A stretch of 42,488 nt of DNA, from the NCBI RefSeq assembly GCF_014697425.1, contig NZ_JACJRU010000058.1, forward strand, positions 1 through 42,488. The letters run 5' to 3'. A program made the translations under genes and the position numbers. The notes under the pieces were generated by a model. The model did not search any database and was not told where the DNA came from. It saw only the letters and a program-made list of their open reading frames with translations. This document shows, one piece after another, positions 18,755 through 26,531 of the stretch. Source of the DNA: Nostoc sp. FACHB-110 (GTDB taxonomy: Bacteria > Cyanobacteriota > Cyanobacteriia > Cyanobacteriales > Nostocaceae). Positions within the stretch are counted from its first letter, which is position 1. Every line of letters begins with the position of its first letter.

Positions 18755-19259
18755 CTTTCAGCATCCTTAAAACTTCGATAGTGCTGGCAAAATCTATAGC
18801 TTTGTAATCGTCTAAGTTTTTTAAATTTAAATTAGGATGATGTTGTAAAAGTAACTTGACTACTTCTGCCTTACCTGCTGAAGCTGCATACATTAACACT
18901 GTTGCACCGTTATCGTTTTGGTTATCGATATTAATTTTCATTTCTAGCAGCAAATTAATTAATTCATAATGATTGCCAAAGCAAGCAAACCATAAGGCAT
19001 TATTACTATCATTATTTCTGGCATTAATATCCGCGCCTGCACTAATCAATTCTTGAACGACTGAATAATTACCTATCCTAGTGGCTTTCATTAAAGCTGT
19101 ATCACCATTTTCACCACGCTGATTTAAATCTTCAGGATTATAATTATTACCTATCAACCATTCACAAGTTGTTTTACTCAAACTTTGCTGATTTTGTTGT
19201 TTCATAAACTGCTTTAATTCACTAATAAAAGGGAATGGTGGACAATGCCCACCATTCAC
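18741..19259 (-). CDS. Ankyrin-repeat protein
   Basis: The frame gives 172 residues with four to five ankyrin repeats from about 45 onward (GDTALMKATRIGNYSVVQEL, AGADINARNNDSNNALWFAC, NGATVLMYAASAGKAEVVKL). Such repeats bind proteins. The start is uncertain. The ATG at 19259 lies in an inverted repeat (GAATGGTGG...CCACCATTC), and residues 1-18 look like translated repeat, so the ATG at 19205 (MKQQNQQSLSK, 154 residues) is more natural, though neither has a strong ribosome-binding site. The 14-bp overlap with the SagB-like gene implies coupled translation and perhaps a joint function. Confidence 0.8.
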   Translation of the reverse strand: MNGGHCPPFPFISELKQFMKQQNQQSLSKTTCEWLIGNNYNPEDLNQRGENGDTALMKATRIGNYSVVQELISAGADINARNNDSNNALWFACFGNHYELINLLLEMKINIDNQNDNGATVLMYAASAGKAEVVKLLLQHHPNLNLKNLDDYKAIDFASTIEVLRMLKDATK

Positions 19260-19316
19260 AAAAAACTCTTGGCAAATACTGTCTAAGGAGTTGTAAAAAC
19301 TCCTGTCAATTTATAC

Positions 19317-19943
19317 TTAGACAGCATTCATAGTTTGGTTAGGTTGTTCACTTGCAACCATTGGTTTGGGTTCTTCAGAGAATAGTTCTCTAGAAGATTT
19401 ATCTTGCTTGGGTGCGCCATAAAAACCAGCTTCAGCTTCGAGTTCATCTACGAAATCCCAAGCTTCAATTGTGCGTTTAGAGTCTGGGCCATAGTTCGCA
19501 GAAATTGCCCGTGCGTTGGAGACAGCTTTATATATCTCTTTTTGCAAGAATAGGAGTTTTGGTTTATCTACAAAGTCGCCTTTGTGGATAATATCGCTAA
19601 TAGTAATCATCCCAAGTAATTCACCACGGATGACAGGCGCACTCCGCATCCCTGTATTAATCAATAACCTTGCAGCATATTCTAAATCAAGGTCAGGATC
19701 TACAGTGACACAGGGTTTGCTCATTATTTCGTAAACATAAGTTCTTTGAGGATCTTTTCCATAAGCAACCACTTTGCCTGCAATATCACTCTCAGTCACA
19801 ATGCCGTAAGCATCACCACTATGACGAGGTTCAACAATCAATTCTTGCAGTTGTTTGAGCCTTAATAATTTCACTGCTTCTGCTACTGTAGCGGAGCCGC
19901 GAATGGTAGCTACATCTTGAGTCATAATATGTTTGGCTCGCAT
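19317..19943 (-). CDS. CBS-domain pair protein
   Basis: This 208-residue protein has two CBS motifs in tandem: MRAKHIMTQDVATIRGSATV...GIVTESDIAGKVV (1-60) and EIMSKPCVTVDPDLDLEYAA...LGMITISDIIHKGDF (about 65-125). A helical tail (about 125-208) ends with a Pro/Glu/Gln-rich segment. CBS pairs bind adenosyl ligands and report energy or redox state; stand-alone versions in cyanobacteria are regulators with few known partners. The start at 19943 has AGGAGC about 7 bases upstream. It is monocistronic, 57 bp before the ankyrin gene on the same strand. Confidence 0.85.
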   Translation of the reverse strand: MRAKHIMTQDVATIRGSATVAEAVKLLRLKQLQELIVEPRHSGDAYGIVTESDIAGKVVAYGKDPQRTYVYEIMSKPCVTVDPDLDLEYAARLLINTGMRSAPVIRGELLGMITISDIIHKGDFVDKPKLLFLQKEIYKAVSNARAISANYGPDSKRTIEAWDFVDELEAEAGFYGAPKQDKSSRELFSEEPKPMVASEQPNQTMNAV

Positions 19944-20709
19944 AATTCCTGCTCCTTATTTATTGCAAGTAAGGGAATTGTTTCTAAACTGCTGCACTTA
20001 TTCCCAAACTGTTTTTGCTTCGTCTAAGTATGATGAAAATTAGACACAGGTTTTACGCAGTATTAGCCCTAAATTCTACTTAATAGAATCATCAATTATC
20101 AGTATAAGATTTACACATTTTCCCTACTCTATTGCTGAAGCGATCGCATCGGCTGTCTAACTTTCAGATGTACCAGGATTTCGGTAGAAATGTCTTTGAT
20201 TACCCTGTAATCTTTTGCTGCTGAAGTTTGGTTCACTAGCAACAATTTAGCTTACTTATATATTATCACTCTGATAGGTTTGTTCCATAAACAAGTGTGT
20301 ATTCTCATAAAGATATTGGTTAAATATCACAAAAAAATATCAAAATGCAGCACAAACTACATTTATTTTTTTAATAGTATGTTTATTCAGGATATTTGTT
20401 TAATATCAAAATTTATAGATATTGATTTGTTTACTAGGTAACAATTATTTTTGGAAATTAAGTTTTGTAGACAAAGTTCATGTATCAATATTTTAACTAA
20501 AAATATTCTTAAGTAGTGATATATTGTGCTAAATTATTTCAACTCAAATTCTCCCTCTAGCGGAGTATTTTTAGTAGTAGACTGTTAGCTATACAGATTT
20601 TGTATAAATTATATCTAGTAATCTTATAAAGAAAATCTAAAAAATAACCTTGATATTCCAAAAAGTTGGTATTGTTTCAAACAATCATGATTAAAAAGGA
20701 AATAAAAAC
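19944..20709. other. 766-bp gap without a gene
   Basis: AT-rich; one HIP1-like octamer near 20140. No frame with a start signal. It contains the promoters of the CBS gene (minus) and the molbindin gene (plus), and AAAAAGGA about 11 bp before the latter's ATG is its ribosome-binding site. Confidence 0.5.
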
Positions 20710-20919
20710 ATGGAAATTAGTGCGCGTAATGCGTTAAAAACCACCGTTAAGAAGGTTGTAACTGGTTCAGTTAATACTGAAGTAACTTTAGAATTAGCAC
20801 CTGGAATAGAGTTAGTCTCTATTATTACCAAAACCTCAGCCGATAACCTGGGTTTGGTAGAAGGTAAGCAAGCTTATGCTGTTATTAAAGCGTCCGATGT
20901 TATTGTTGCTATTGATTGA
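20710..20919 (+). CDS. Molbindin (Mop/TOBE domain) molybdate-binding protein
   Basis: The 69-residue single Mop domain reads MEISARNALKTTVKKVV, GSVNTEVTLEL, GIELVSIITKTSADNLGL, AYAVIKASDVIVAI. This is the standard molbindin fold, which forms hexamers that store molybdate or tungstate in the cytoplasm. The position next to the nif series suits a Mo buffer for FeMo-cofactor synthesis. It is monocistronic, ending before an inverted repeat. Confidence 0.9.
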   Translation: MEISARNALKTTVKKVVTGSVNTEVTLELAPGIELVSIITKTSADNLGLVEGKQAYAVIKASDVIVAID

Positions 20920-20956
20920 TAAATAACTAATTCATTAACTGGAATTTTTTGATTTT

Positions 20957-20986
20957 TGTAGAGACTTTGTATACAACGTCTCTACA
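20957..20986. repeat. Inverted repeat downstream of molbindin gene
   Basis: TGTAGAGAC (20957-20965) pairs perfectly with GTCTCTACA (20978-20986). No good T-run follows on either strand. GTAGAGACG-type palindromes are common interspersed repeats in Nostoc genomes, so terminator function is only possible. Confidence 0.6.
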
Positions 20987-21039
20987 GAATTTATATCTTA
21001 CAAATTTTCATATAATTGGCAGTAGATTTTAGCTTGAAT

Positions 21040-21291
21040 TTAGTTATCAACTATCCGCACGTAAATAGTTTGAGCAACTTCTTGGCTTAAACTGATAGAT
21101 TCTCCAGCGACTTTAATTTGTAATAAAGGAAGTGGCTGTTCTAGAGTAATACAAGTTCCAATTTTTATGCCTGCTGAATGAATCTGGTCTAGGATTTTCT
21201 GATCTTGAGTTTGATAAAAAACTATAATACCTTGCTCTCCTGGTTGGAGTAGTGCTAGAGAACAGCCGCTTACACTAAAAGGCTTAAACAT
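21040..21291 (-). CDS. FeoA-domain protein
   Basis: The 83 residues form a small SH3-like FeoA domain: LLQPGEQGIIVFYQTQDQKILDQIHSAGIKIGT, then ITLEQPLPLLQIKVAGESISLSQEVAQTIYVR. FeoA domains assist ferrous iron transport or act as regulators. No feoB is present, so this is a stand-alone nif-cluster version, possibly supplying or sensing iron for nitrogenase. It lies 175 bp beyond fdxH in the same direction but behind a strong terminator, so it is probably separately expressed. Confidence 0.8.
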   Translation of the reverse strand: MFKPFSVSGCSLALLQPGEQGIIVFYQTQDQKILDQIHSAGIKIGTCITLEQPLPLLQIKVAGESISLSQEVAQTIYVRIVDN

Positions 21292-21293
21292 TA

Positions 21294-21328
21294 AAAGTAT
21301 GAAGTGTGAAGTATGAAGTATGAAAGAT
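21294..21328. repeat. Heptamer tandem repeat (STRR-like)
   Basis: Five consecutive heptads related to GAAGTAT: AAAGTAT, GAAGTGT, GAAGTAT, GAAGTAT, GAAAGAT. Short tandemly repeated heptamers (STRR) are a known feature of heterocystous cyanobacteria. Confidence 0.75.
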
Positions 21329-21381
21329 AATTTTATTTACATTTCATACTTTTTGGATTGCTAAAAATAGCTGTAGCAATG

Positions 21382-21440
21382 AAAAATTGCAGCTATACAA
21401 TCTGAATCTGTGTAGAGAGATTTTGACTGTATAGCTGCAA
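21382..21440 (-). terminator. Strong terminator at the end of the nif series
   Basis: A perfect 13-bp stem, TTGCAGCTATACA (21387-21399) with TGTATAGCTGCAA (21428-21440), lies 27 bp past the fdxH stop. On the minus strand the stem is followed by TTTTT (complement of 21382-21386). The 28-base loop is long but the stem and T-run are convincing. Confidence 0.75.
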
Positions 21441-21466
21441 CTTCTGTACATAGTCTAAGACATCAA

Positions 21467-21766
21467 TTATACGAGGTAAGGTTCTTGGTGAGTCTTGATT
21501 GTGCAGTTAGAACGAGGATAGGTAACGCACAATAGAGCAAATCCTTTAGATACTTGCTCATCATCCAAGAAGTTTTGATCAGATTGATCAATTTCACCTT
21601 CTGTAACTTTACCTACACAGCTAGAGCAAGAACCTGCATGGCAAGAGAAAGGTAACTCAATACCAGCTTCTTCGGCTGCGTCTAAAATTGTAGTGTCTTC
21701 ATCTACCTCAATTGTGGTATCGATGTCTTCTTTTTTGTTGATTAATCTTACTTGATAGGTAGCCAT
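21467..21766 (-). CDS. fdxH: Heterocyst [2Fe-2S] ferredoxin FdxH
   Basis: A plant-type ferredoxin of 99 residues that carries electrons to nitrogenase reductase in heterocysts. The cluster ligands C42, C47, C50 (SCHAGSCSSCVG) and C80 (LLCVTYP) are in canonical spacing, and the tail is HQEPYLV. I chose the ATG at 21766 because it has GAGGAG about 10 bases upstream and gives the family's length; an in-frame ATG at 21883 would add 39 residues of non-ferredoxin sequence. It is last in the nif series, before the terminator. Residues NKKEDIDTT near the N-terminus fit the FdxH rather than the PetF type. Confidence 0.93.
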   Translation of the reverse strand: MATYQVRLINKKEDIDTTIEVDEDTTILDAAEEAGIELPFSCHAGSCSSCVGKVTEGEIDQSDQNFLDDEQVSKGFALLCVTYPRSNCTIKTHQEPYLV

Positions 21767-21946
21767 TTTCCGATTCTCCTCATTACGGTTCGGTTGCTTC
21801 TCGAAGTGTGTCAGGCTCCTCTTCGAGAAAATATGAATAGGAAGACACTGCATTTGATGAGTGATTGCGAGTGTCTCTGACATTTAGTGCGGAGTACGTT
21901 TACGAAAAGCCTATATGGTTTGACTTAACACTAAAAGAAGACTCTT

Positions 21947-22315
21947 TTAGCTACAAGGAACACCATCTGGCGTACAGTCTCCTGTTTTGAAAGATTTGCC
22001 GCAACCGCAGGTACTAGTTGCATTAGGGTTGGTAAATTTGAAACCGCTTTCTACCACCCCTTCGACAAAATCAATCACGATTCCTTCTAATAAGGGCGCA
22101 CTTTTGGCATCGACGTAAACCAACACACTACCTTGTTGGATTACTAAATCATCTGGTTGGGGTTGGCTGGTGACATCCATACCATATTCATAGCCATTGC
22201 AACCGCCACCTTTGACAGAGATTCGGATACCTTTAGTGCTATTCTCATCAGAACCGGAACCTCGCAGGAAAGCCCGCAAACGAAATTCTGCTTTTTCTGT
22301 TAAAGTAACAGTCAT
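21947..22315 (-). CDS. hesB: HesB/IscA-family Fe-S carrier
   Basis: This 122-residue A-type Fe-S protein has C39 (GGGCNGYEYGM) and C103/C105 (STCGCGKSF), the three cysteines that hold a transferable Fe-S cluster. Two extra cysteines lie in the tail (GDCTPDGVPCS). HesB lies downstream of hesA and upstream of fdxH, as known in Anabaena, and probably delivers clusters for nitrogenase or FdxH maturation. The start ATG at 22315 has AGGAG about 4-9 bases upstream. Confidence 0.93.
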   Translation of the reverse strand: MTVTLTEKAEFRLRAFLRGSGSDENSTKGIRISVKGGGCNGYEYGMDVTSQPQPDDLVIQQGSVLVYVDAKSAPLLEGIVIDFVEGVVESGFKFTNPNATSTCGCGKSFKTGDCTPDGVPCS

Positions 22316-22428
22316 TCAATCTCCTAATCTGTAGCGATTGATTGTTCTAATCTAGAATTTGGGTTTTTTGTGATAATTGTCATTAGTCCTTTGTATTCAC
22401 AAATGACTAATGACAAATGACAAAAATA

Positions 22429-23229
22429 TTAAGTTGTAAAATTACTGGTGGTTTCCATTGATGGAGATTGCGAGTATCTCCAAGGTGCATTATTGCCGCA
22501 TACTTGACAAGAGCGATCGCGGTATGAACGACGCTTGGCAAATTCCATCCGGTTGAAGTCTATTGTCAGCAATTGTGACAATAAAGGCTGACTAAACCCA
22601 GTAATCAGCTTGACTGCTTCTAGTGCTGTCAAACAAGCCAATGTCCCAGAAACCGCACCTAGCACGGAGAAACCACGCCGATCCCACTCAGGCTTTTCGG
22701 GAAACAGACAAGATAAACAAGGCGTGACACCGGGAATAATCGTTGTCAGGTAAGCTTCCATCCCGTCCATTGCAGCTTCTACCATTGGTTTGCGCCAGCG
22801 CACACAAGCTGCATTCAACAAATCGCGTTCTGTAAAATTATGGGCGCAGTCCAGCGCCATATCTGCGGATTGCACCAAAGAATCTACATTCTCTGGCGTA
22901 ACATAATCATGAACCGCTACGATTTCGATATCAGGATTGATGGCTTGCAAGGTTTCTTTAGCCTTAAATACCCTTGGCTTACCAACCCAATCATCAGTCA
23001 TCAGAATCTGACGATTCATATCATCAAGGCGTAAATCACCACCCCGGACGAGAATTAGTTTACCAACGCCTGCTACTGCTAAGTAAAGCGCGGCTGTACC
23101 ACCTAATCCCCCCACACCTGTAACCAATACTGTCGCTGACTTCAGGCGCTTCTGAGCCGCTTCGCCAAAATTCGGAAGCATCATTTGGCGACTATAACGT
23201 TCTAACTCGGTAGGAGTTAGGTTGATCAC
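22429..23229 (-). CDS. hesA: HesA, ThiF/MoeB-family adenylyltransferase
   Basis: This 266-residue E1-like enzyme has the nucleotide loop GVGGLGG (38-44) and an early helix TELERYSRQMMLPNFG. It also has the zinc-type cysteine pairs CLSCLFP and CQVCGNN in its C-terminal half. Relatives adenylate the C-terminus of ubiquitin-like sulfur carriers. In the nif cluster HesA is thought to help sulfur or Mo-cofactor metabolism for nitrogenase. The start is GTG at 23229 with AGGAGG 8 bp upstream. It is 10 bp after nifW, in one operon. Confidence 0.92.
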   Translation of the reverse strand: MINLTPTELERYSRQMMLPNFGEAAQKRLKSATVLVTGVGGLGGTAALYLAVAGVGKLILVRGGDLRLDDMNRQILMTDDWVGKPRVFKAKETLQAINPDIEIVAVHDYVTPENVDSLVQSADMALDCAHNFTERDLLNAACVRWRKPMVEAAMDGMEAYLTTIIPGVTPCLSCLFPEKPEWDRRGFSVLGAVSGTLACLTALEAVKLITGFSQPLLSQLLTIDFNRMEFAKRRSYRDRSCQVCGNNAPWRYSQSPSMETTSNFTT

Positions 23230-23239
23230 TATTTACCTC

Positions 23240-23557
23240 CTAATCAGAAGAGAGTTCTGTCAGCGTAATTACATTTTTAGGCTTGTCTTTAAAGACTTTG
23301 AACACCTTTTGTTCTTGGGGTGTTGATTCGAGAAATATCTCGTAAGCCTGTTGTAAAGCCAAGCAATATTGATTTAGTTTTTCTTCAGCAGTTAAATCAG
23401 CAGCTTGTTCATCAATTTCTTGGATATATTGCGAGAACTTTTTCAATATATGAAGACGATTTACATTTACAACTTTTTGGTCGTAAGGTAATTCAAAGAA
23501 TTTCAAAAATTCTTCGGCATCACTTAATTTTTTGAATTCTTCAATAGTTTTACTCAT
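23240..23557 (-). CDS. nifW: Nitrogenase-stabilising protein NifW
   Basis: The 105 residues MSKTIEEFKKLSDAEEFLKF, FELPYDQKVVNVNRLHILKKF...YCLALQQAYEIFLES match NifW. NifW binds the MoFe protein and protects it, or its assembly, from oxygen. The start overlaps the stop of the preceding small gene as ATGA, so translation is coupled. Confidence 0.92.
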   Translation of the reverse strand: MSKTIEEFKKLSDAEEFLKFFELPYDQKVVNVNRLHILKKFSQYIQEIDEQAADLTAEEKLNQYCLALQQAYEIFLESTPQEQKVFKVFKDKPKNVITLTELSSD

Positions 23558-23751
23558 TTACCCTCCAATGCTGTTAGCTGCTGCTTTAACTCATCCAGTT
23601 GCCGATATATTTCATAAGTTGCGGCTGCAACATCCATAAGTTGTTTGTAATCTGTTGGCAAACCTTCGGCTAAATCATGCAGATCCATTTTCATTTGACC
23701 TGCTTTGCTGTTGAGGCGTTTAATTTGAGTTTTCAATTCCTCGATGGTCAT
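23554..23751 (-). CDS. Small coiled-coil nif-cluster protein (DUF683/CCE_0567-like)
   Basis: At 65 residues the product MTIEELKTQIKRLNSKAGQM...DYKQLMDVAAATYEIYRQLDEL is a helical hairpin. Proteins like this are conserved between nifX/DUF269 and nifW in cyanobacterial nif clusters and form small helical-bundle dimers. Its function is not known. A four-base ATGA overlap joins it to nifW. Confidence 0.85.
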   Translation of the reverse strand: MTIEELKTQIKRLNSKAGQMKMDLHDLAEGLPTDYKQLMDVAAATYEIYRQLDELKQQLTALEGK

Positions 23752-23777
23752 TTGTCATTTGTCCTTTGTCATTAGAC

Positions 23778-23850
23778 TTTTTTTGTCTCGCGCAAAGGCA
23801 AGGTAGCGCGTTGGGCGGCTCTGCCGACTTGAAGCGACTGCCGCGCAAAG
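23778..23850. repeat. Long inverted repeat, left arm
   Basis: About 72 bp running TTTTTTGTCTCGCGCAAAGG ... CTGCCGCGCAAAG. It reappears as the reverse complement at 24934-25005 with no mismatch that I can see. The two arms bracket the DUF269 and nifX genes. The core (GCGCGTTGGGCGGCTCTGCC...) is a kind of GC-rich interspersed repeat common in Nostoc. Confidence 0.85.
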
Positions 23851-23924
23851 CCGCAAAGAAAGGCTCAGTCTATTAGTCATTGGCTAAAATTATTTACAAA
23901 TGACCAATGACTAATGACAAATAG

Positions 23925-24401
23925 TTAAATCTTTCCTACTTCTGGGAAACGATTAACTAAATCTAGTCCTTTTTGGACAAAAGTTTCGCCTTCTTCTGCT
24001 AATTTTTCGAGAGATTCAAAGCCGAAGCGGTGAGCATCTCTTAAGGTTTTAACTGTTAGCAAAAGCCGTCCAGAAAATACTAATGCCCAGCCGAAGCCCT
24101 CATGATTGATGTCAATTACAACCTGAGAAATTAGATTGGTTTCTTGTTCAATTCTGGCAGCAACAGCACGGTAAAAAACTAATATCCGGGCTTGAGTTGC
24201 GGCATCGACTTCGCCTTCAATGGGGATTTCGCGTTTCTTTTTTTTGGGGACGACGAATGCTTTCAGGATTAATTCATCTGACCAATTACGGTAAAATCCG
24301 TAACTGTCTTGCCCACGAATTTGGAGAACTAAAGCCTTAATGAAGGGAGAGTTTAAGGCTGCGAGACTAGTAGTGCCGTTAACAGTATTATCTGCGGTCA
24401 T
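23925..24401 (-). CDS. NifX-associated protein (DUF269)
   Basis: This 158-residue protein contains SPFIKALVLQIRGQDSYGFY, WSDELILKAFVVPKKKKREI and LRDAHRFGFESLEKLAEEGE, the pattern of the DUF269 family that always accompanies nifX. It is presumed to act in FeMo-cofactor assembly. It overlaps nifX by four bases (ATGA). An alternative in-frame start would not change the domain. Confidence 0.92.
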   Translation of the reverse strand: MTADNTVNGTTSLAALNSPFIKALVLQIRGQDSYGFYRNWSDELILKAFVVPKKKKREIPIEGEVDAATQARILVFYRAVAARIEQETNLISQVVIDINHEGFGWALVFSGRLLLTVKTLRDAHRFGFESLEKLAEEGETFVQKGLDLVNRFPEVGKI

Positions 24402-24811
24402 ACAGTTGCTTCATTTTCAAGTTCATCTGTAAAACTTTTGGTTTTGGGTTGGAGAGCTTTCCGCAACCAAGGTGGAGGATTACCTTTAAGAGTTTGGACT
24501 AATTTAGTCAATAACTCTTCAATTTTTTCTTCTTCACTGCGGGCTTTAACTGGGGTGACACCTTTTTTGATTAATTTAGCAGCCGCAGTTCCACCAATTG
24601 CTGTTACATAAACAATTGCACAGTCAACCAGTGCATCAAGTTTGGGTGTAATTTTATCGTCATTACCATCTTCTTTTAGCTCACCCTCAAAGTTGAGAGT
24701 TTCTAAAAATTGATATCCTTCGCCATCAATTTCGTAGACATCAATTTCTCTCGCCCAGCCAAAGTGAGCATTGACATGAATGTGGTCACTGGTTGTAAAG
24801 GCAATTTTCAT
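24398..24811 (-). CDS. nifX: FeMo-cofactor carrier protein NifX
   Basis: The 137-residue NifX/NafY/NifB-C-terminal-type domain reads MKIAFTTSDHIHVNAHFGWA, EIDVYEIDGEGYQFLETLNF, DALVDCAIVYVTAIGGTAAAKLIKKGV. It ends in KGNPPPWLRKALQP, typical of NifX. NifX binds cofactor precursors from NifB and passes them to NifEN. It is flanked by an inverted repeat and coupled to the DUF269 gene. Confidence 0.94.
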   Translation of the reverse strand: MKIAFTTSDHIHVNAHFGWAREIDVYEIDGEGYQFLETLNFEGELKEDGNDDKITPKLDALVDCAIVYVTAIGGTAAAKLIKKGVTPVKARSEEEKIEELLTKLVQTLKGNPPPWLRKALQPKTKSFTDELENEATV

Positions 24812-24933
24812 TCTGTTCTCCTACTTTGTGGGGATTGGGTATTAGGTATTAAGTGTTAAGGTTTGAGTATTAGTGATGAGTAAATTTATTAGACCTCTTA
24901 CAAAAGTTGTTATTTGCGTACTTTCCTTTGCGT

Positions 24934-25005
24934 CTTTGCGCGGCAGTCGCTTCAAGTCGGCAGAGCCGCCCAACGCGCTACCTTGCCTTTGCGCGAGACA
25001 AAAAA
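24934..25005. repeat. Long inverted repeat, right arm
   Basis: CTTTGCGCGGCAGTCGCTTC ... GCGCGAGACAAAAAA is the reverse complement of 23778-23850. It lies between nifX and nifN, about 1.1 kb from its partner. Confidence 0.85.
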
Positions 25006-25073
25006 GATTCATGTAAGAAATCGACTATTTCCCATTTACTAATCTCTAAGCCCTAACCTCTAGTCCCTAGCCC

Positions 25074-26393
25074 CTAAATATCATTGAAAAAGTGTTTAAC
25101 GCGCTCTTCTTCAGCTTCTAAAAAGAGGTTGCCAATACCAAACAAAAGCTCCATCGTGCCGCGATAGCCAACTTTTGTAAATAGACCATTGCCTAAACGG
25201 TCGTAGATGGGCAAACCTAAACGATAAAGAGGAATCGACAGACGTTTTGCGATCGCAGCCAGGTTAGAATTACCAATCACTAGGTCAGAACCTACTGCTA
25301 GTTCTTCAAAGTCTTCTAAATCGCCGATAGTAACGCTCTTGATGGGGAGTTTTTCGAGTAAAGGCGATCGCGTTGTGGTGACGGCCGCATGAATTTGACA
25401 TCCCATCGATTGCAAGAAGCGCACTGTTCCCCAGAGTAAATCAGGCTCTAATGCTAGAGATACCCGTTTTGCACCAAAATAAAAGTGCGTATCGAGCATT
25501 GCATCTTGCAACTGGCGACGTTGGCGGCGGTATTTTTCGGGGACTGGGTTGCTGCTTAAAATTGATAATGCTTGCAAAAACTCATCTACTGGTTCTAAAC
25601 CAGTCAATTCCCCAAACACTTCGTAGGGAATGTTGAACCGTTCATCGAGAATTTTGGCAGCACCCCGCATACTTTCACCCAAAGCGATGGTGAAAGCAGA
25701 ACAACCTACTTGTCGTAGTTGTTTGACGCTTGTACCGCTACCTGTCACCGCACTATAGTTATCTTCCAAATGACCATCTAAAGAAGCGCCAAGGTCAGGT
25801 ACAAAGATAGGTTCTAATCCAAAAGCGGTGACAATCTCTTTGATTTCTTGTAAATCGCCGGGAGTAAAAGCAGAACCAGCCAAAATTGTGACTTGTTCGC
25901 TTCTAATTCCGCCTGCTTGGGGAATTTCCTTAACAATGCTTTCCACAGCAGTAGCAAAACCATCTTGTAATGCACCTTTAAAATCTGGTGTTGGTGCAAA
26001 GATAACGGGGATGTGGTCTAATTCCCGATGGCGATCGCGGATATCCTTTAAGAAGCGTTCAATATCATCGCCTCTGGTTTCTGTTAATCCAGTGGTACAC
26101 AAACCAATAATTTCTGGCTTCGCCTTCTCAACCAGCGTCAGAAGTGCCTGTTCCACATTCTCTTCGCCACCCAAAATCGTAGTTACTTCAGTCATGGCTG
26201 TAGTGGCTAGGGGAATCGCTTCCCGAAAATGCCGTACAAGCACAACCTTGGCGAAGGCGGTACACCCTTGAGAACCGTGAAACAGAGGTATCATTCCCTT
26301 TAATCCCAAAAAGGCGAGGGATGCACCTAAAGCTTGGCTTTGTTTGAGGGGATTAACTGCAACTGATTTTTCGGGAACAGTAACGATCGCCAT
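25074..26393 (-). CDS. nifN: NifN, beta subunit of the FeMo-cofactor scaffold
   Basis: The product of 439 residues starts MAIVTVPEKSVAVNPLKQSQ. It shows the nitrogenase component 1 fold: ASLAFLGLKGMIPLFHGSQGC, EVTTILGGEENVEQALL, IGLCTTGLTETRGDDIERFL, and C-terminal LRLGLPIYDRLGN (here YRLGLPIYDRLGN). NifN pairs with NifE as the scaffold on which FeMo-cofactor is completed. It lies 138 bp after nifE, in a spacer rich in short GGTATAGGGG repeats. Confidence 0.96.
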   Translation of the reverse strand: MAIVTVPEKSVAVNPLKQSQALGASLAFLGLKGMIPLFHGSQGCTAFAKVVLVRHFREAIPLATTAMTEVTTILGGEENVEQALLTLVEKAKPEIIGLCTTGLTETRGDDIERFLKDIRDRHRELDHIPVIFAPTPDFKGALQDGFATAVESIVKEIPQAGGIRSEQVTILAGSAFTPGDLQEIKEIVTAFGLEPIFVPDLGASLDGHLEDNYSAVTGSGTSVKQLRQVGCSAFTIALGESMRGAAKILDERFNIPYEVFGELTGLEPVDEFLQALSILSSNPVPEKYRRQRRQLQDAMLDTHFYFGAKRVSLALEPDLLWGTVRFLQSMGCQIHAAVTTTRSPLLEKLPIKSVTIGDLEDFEELAVGSDLVIGNSNLAAIAKRLSIPLYRLGLPIYDRLGNGLFTKVGYRGTMELLFGIGNLFLEAEEERVKHFFNDI

Positions 26394-26531
26394 CTAAATA
26401 TACCTCTTCTATTGACCTTGACCCTTCAGGATGGGTGTGTGGGTATAGGGGTATAGGGGAGGAGCATTAATTTGTAACTATGATTACTTCGGTTTTAATT
26501 CTTGCCCTTACACCCTTACCATCCTTACCCC

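Noticed and set aside
21767..21883. N-terminal extension of FdxH
   Set aside because: The 39 extra residues do not resemble ferredoxins and the internal ATG at 21766 has a good ribosome-binding site.
25451..26271. Frames antisense to nifN
   Set aside because: Shadows of a well-identified nif gene.
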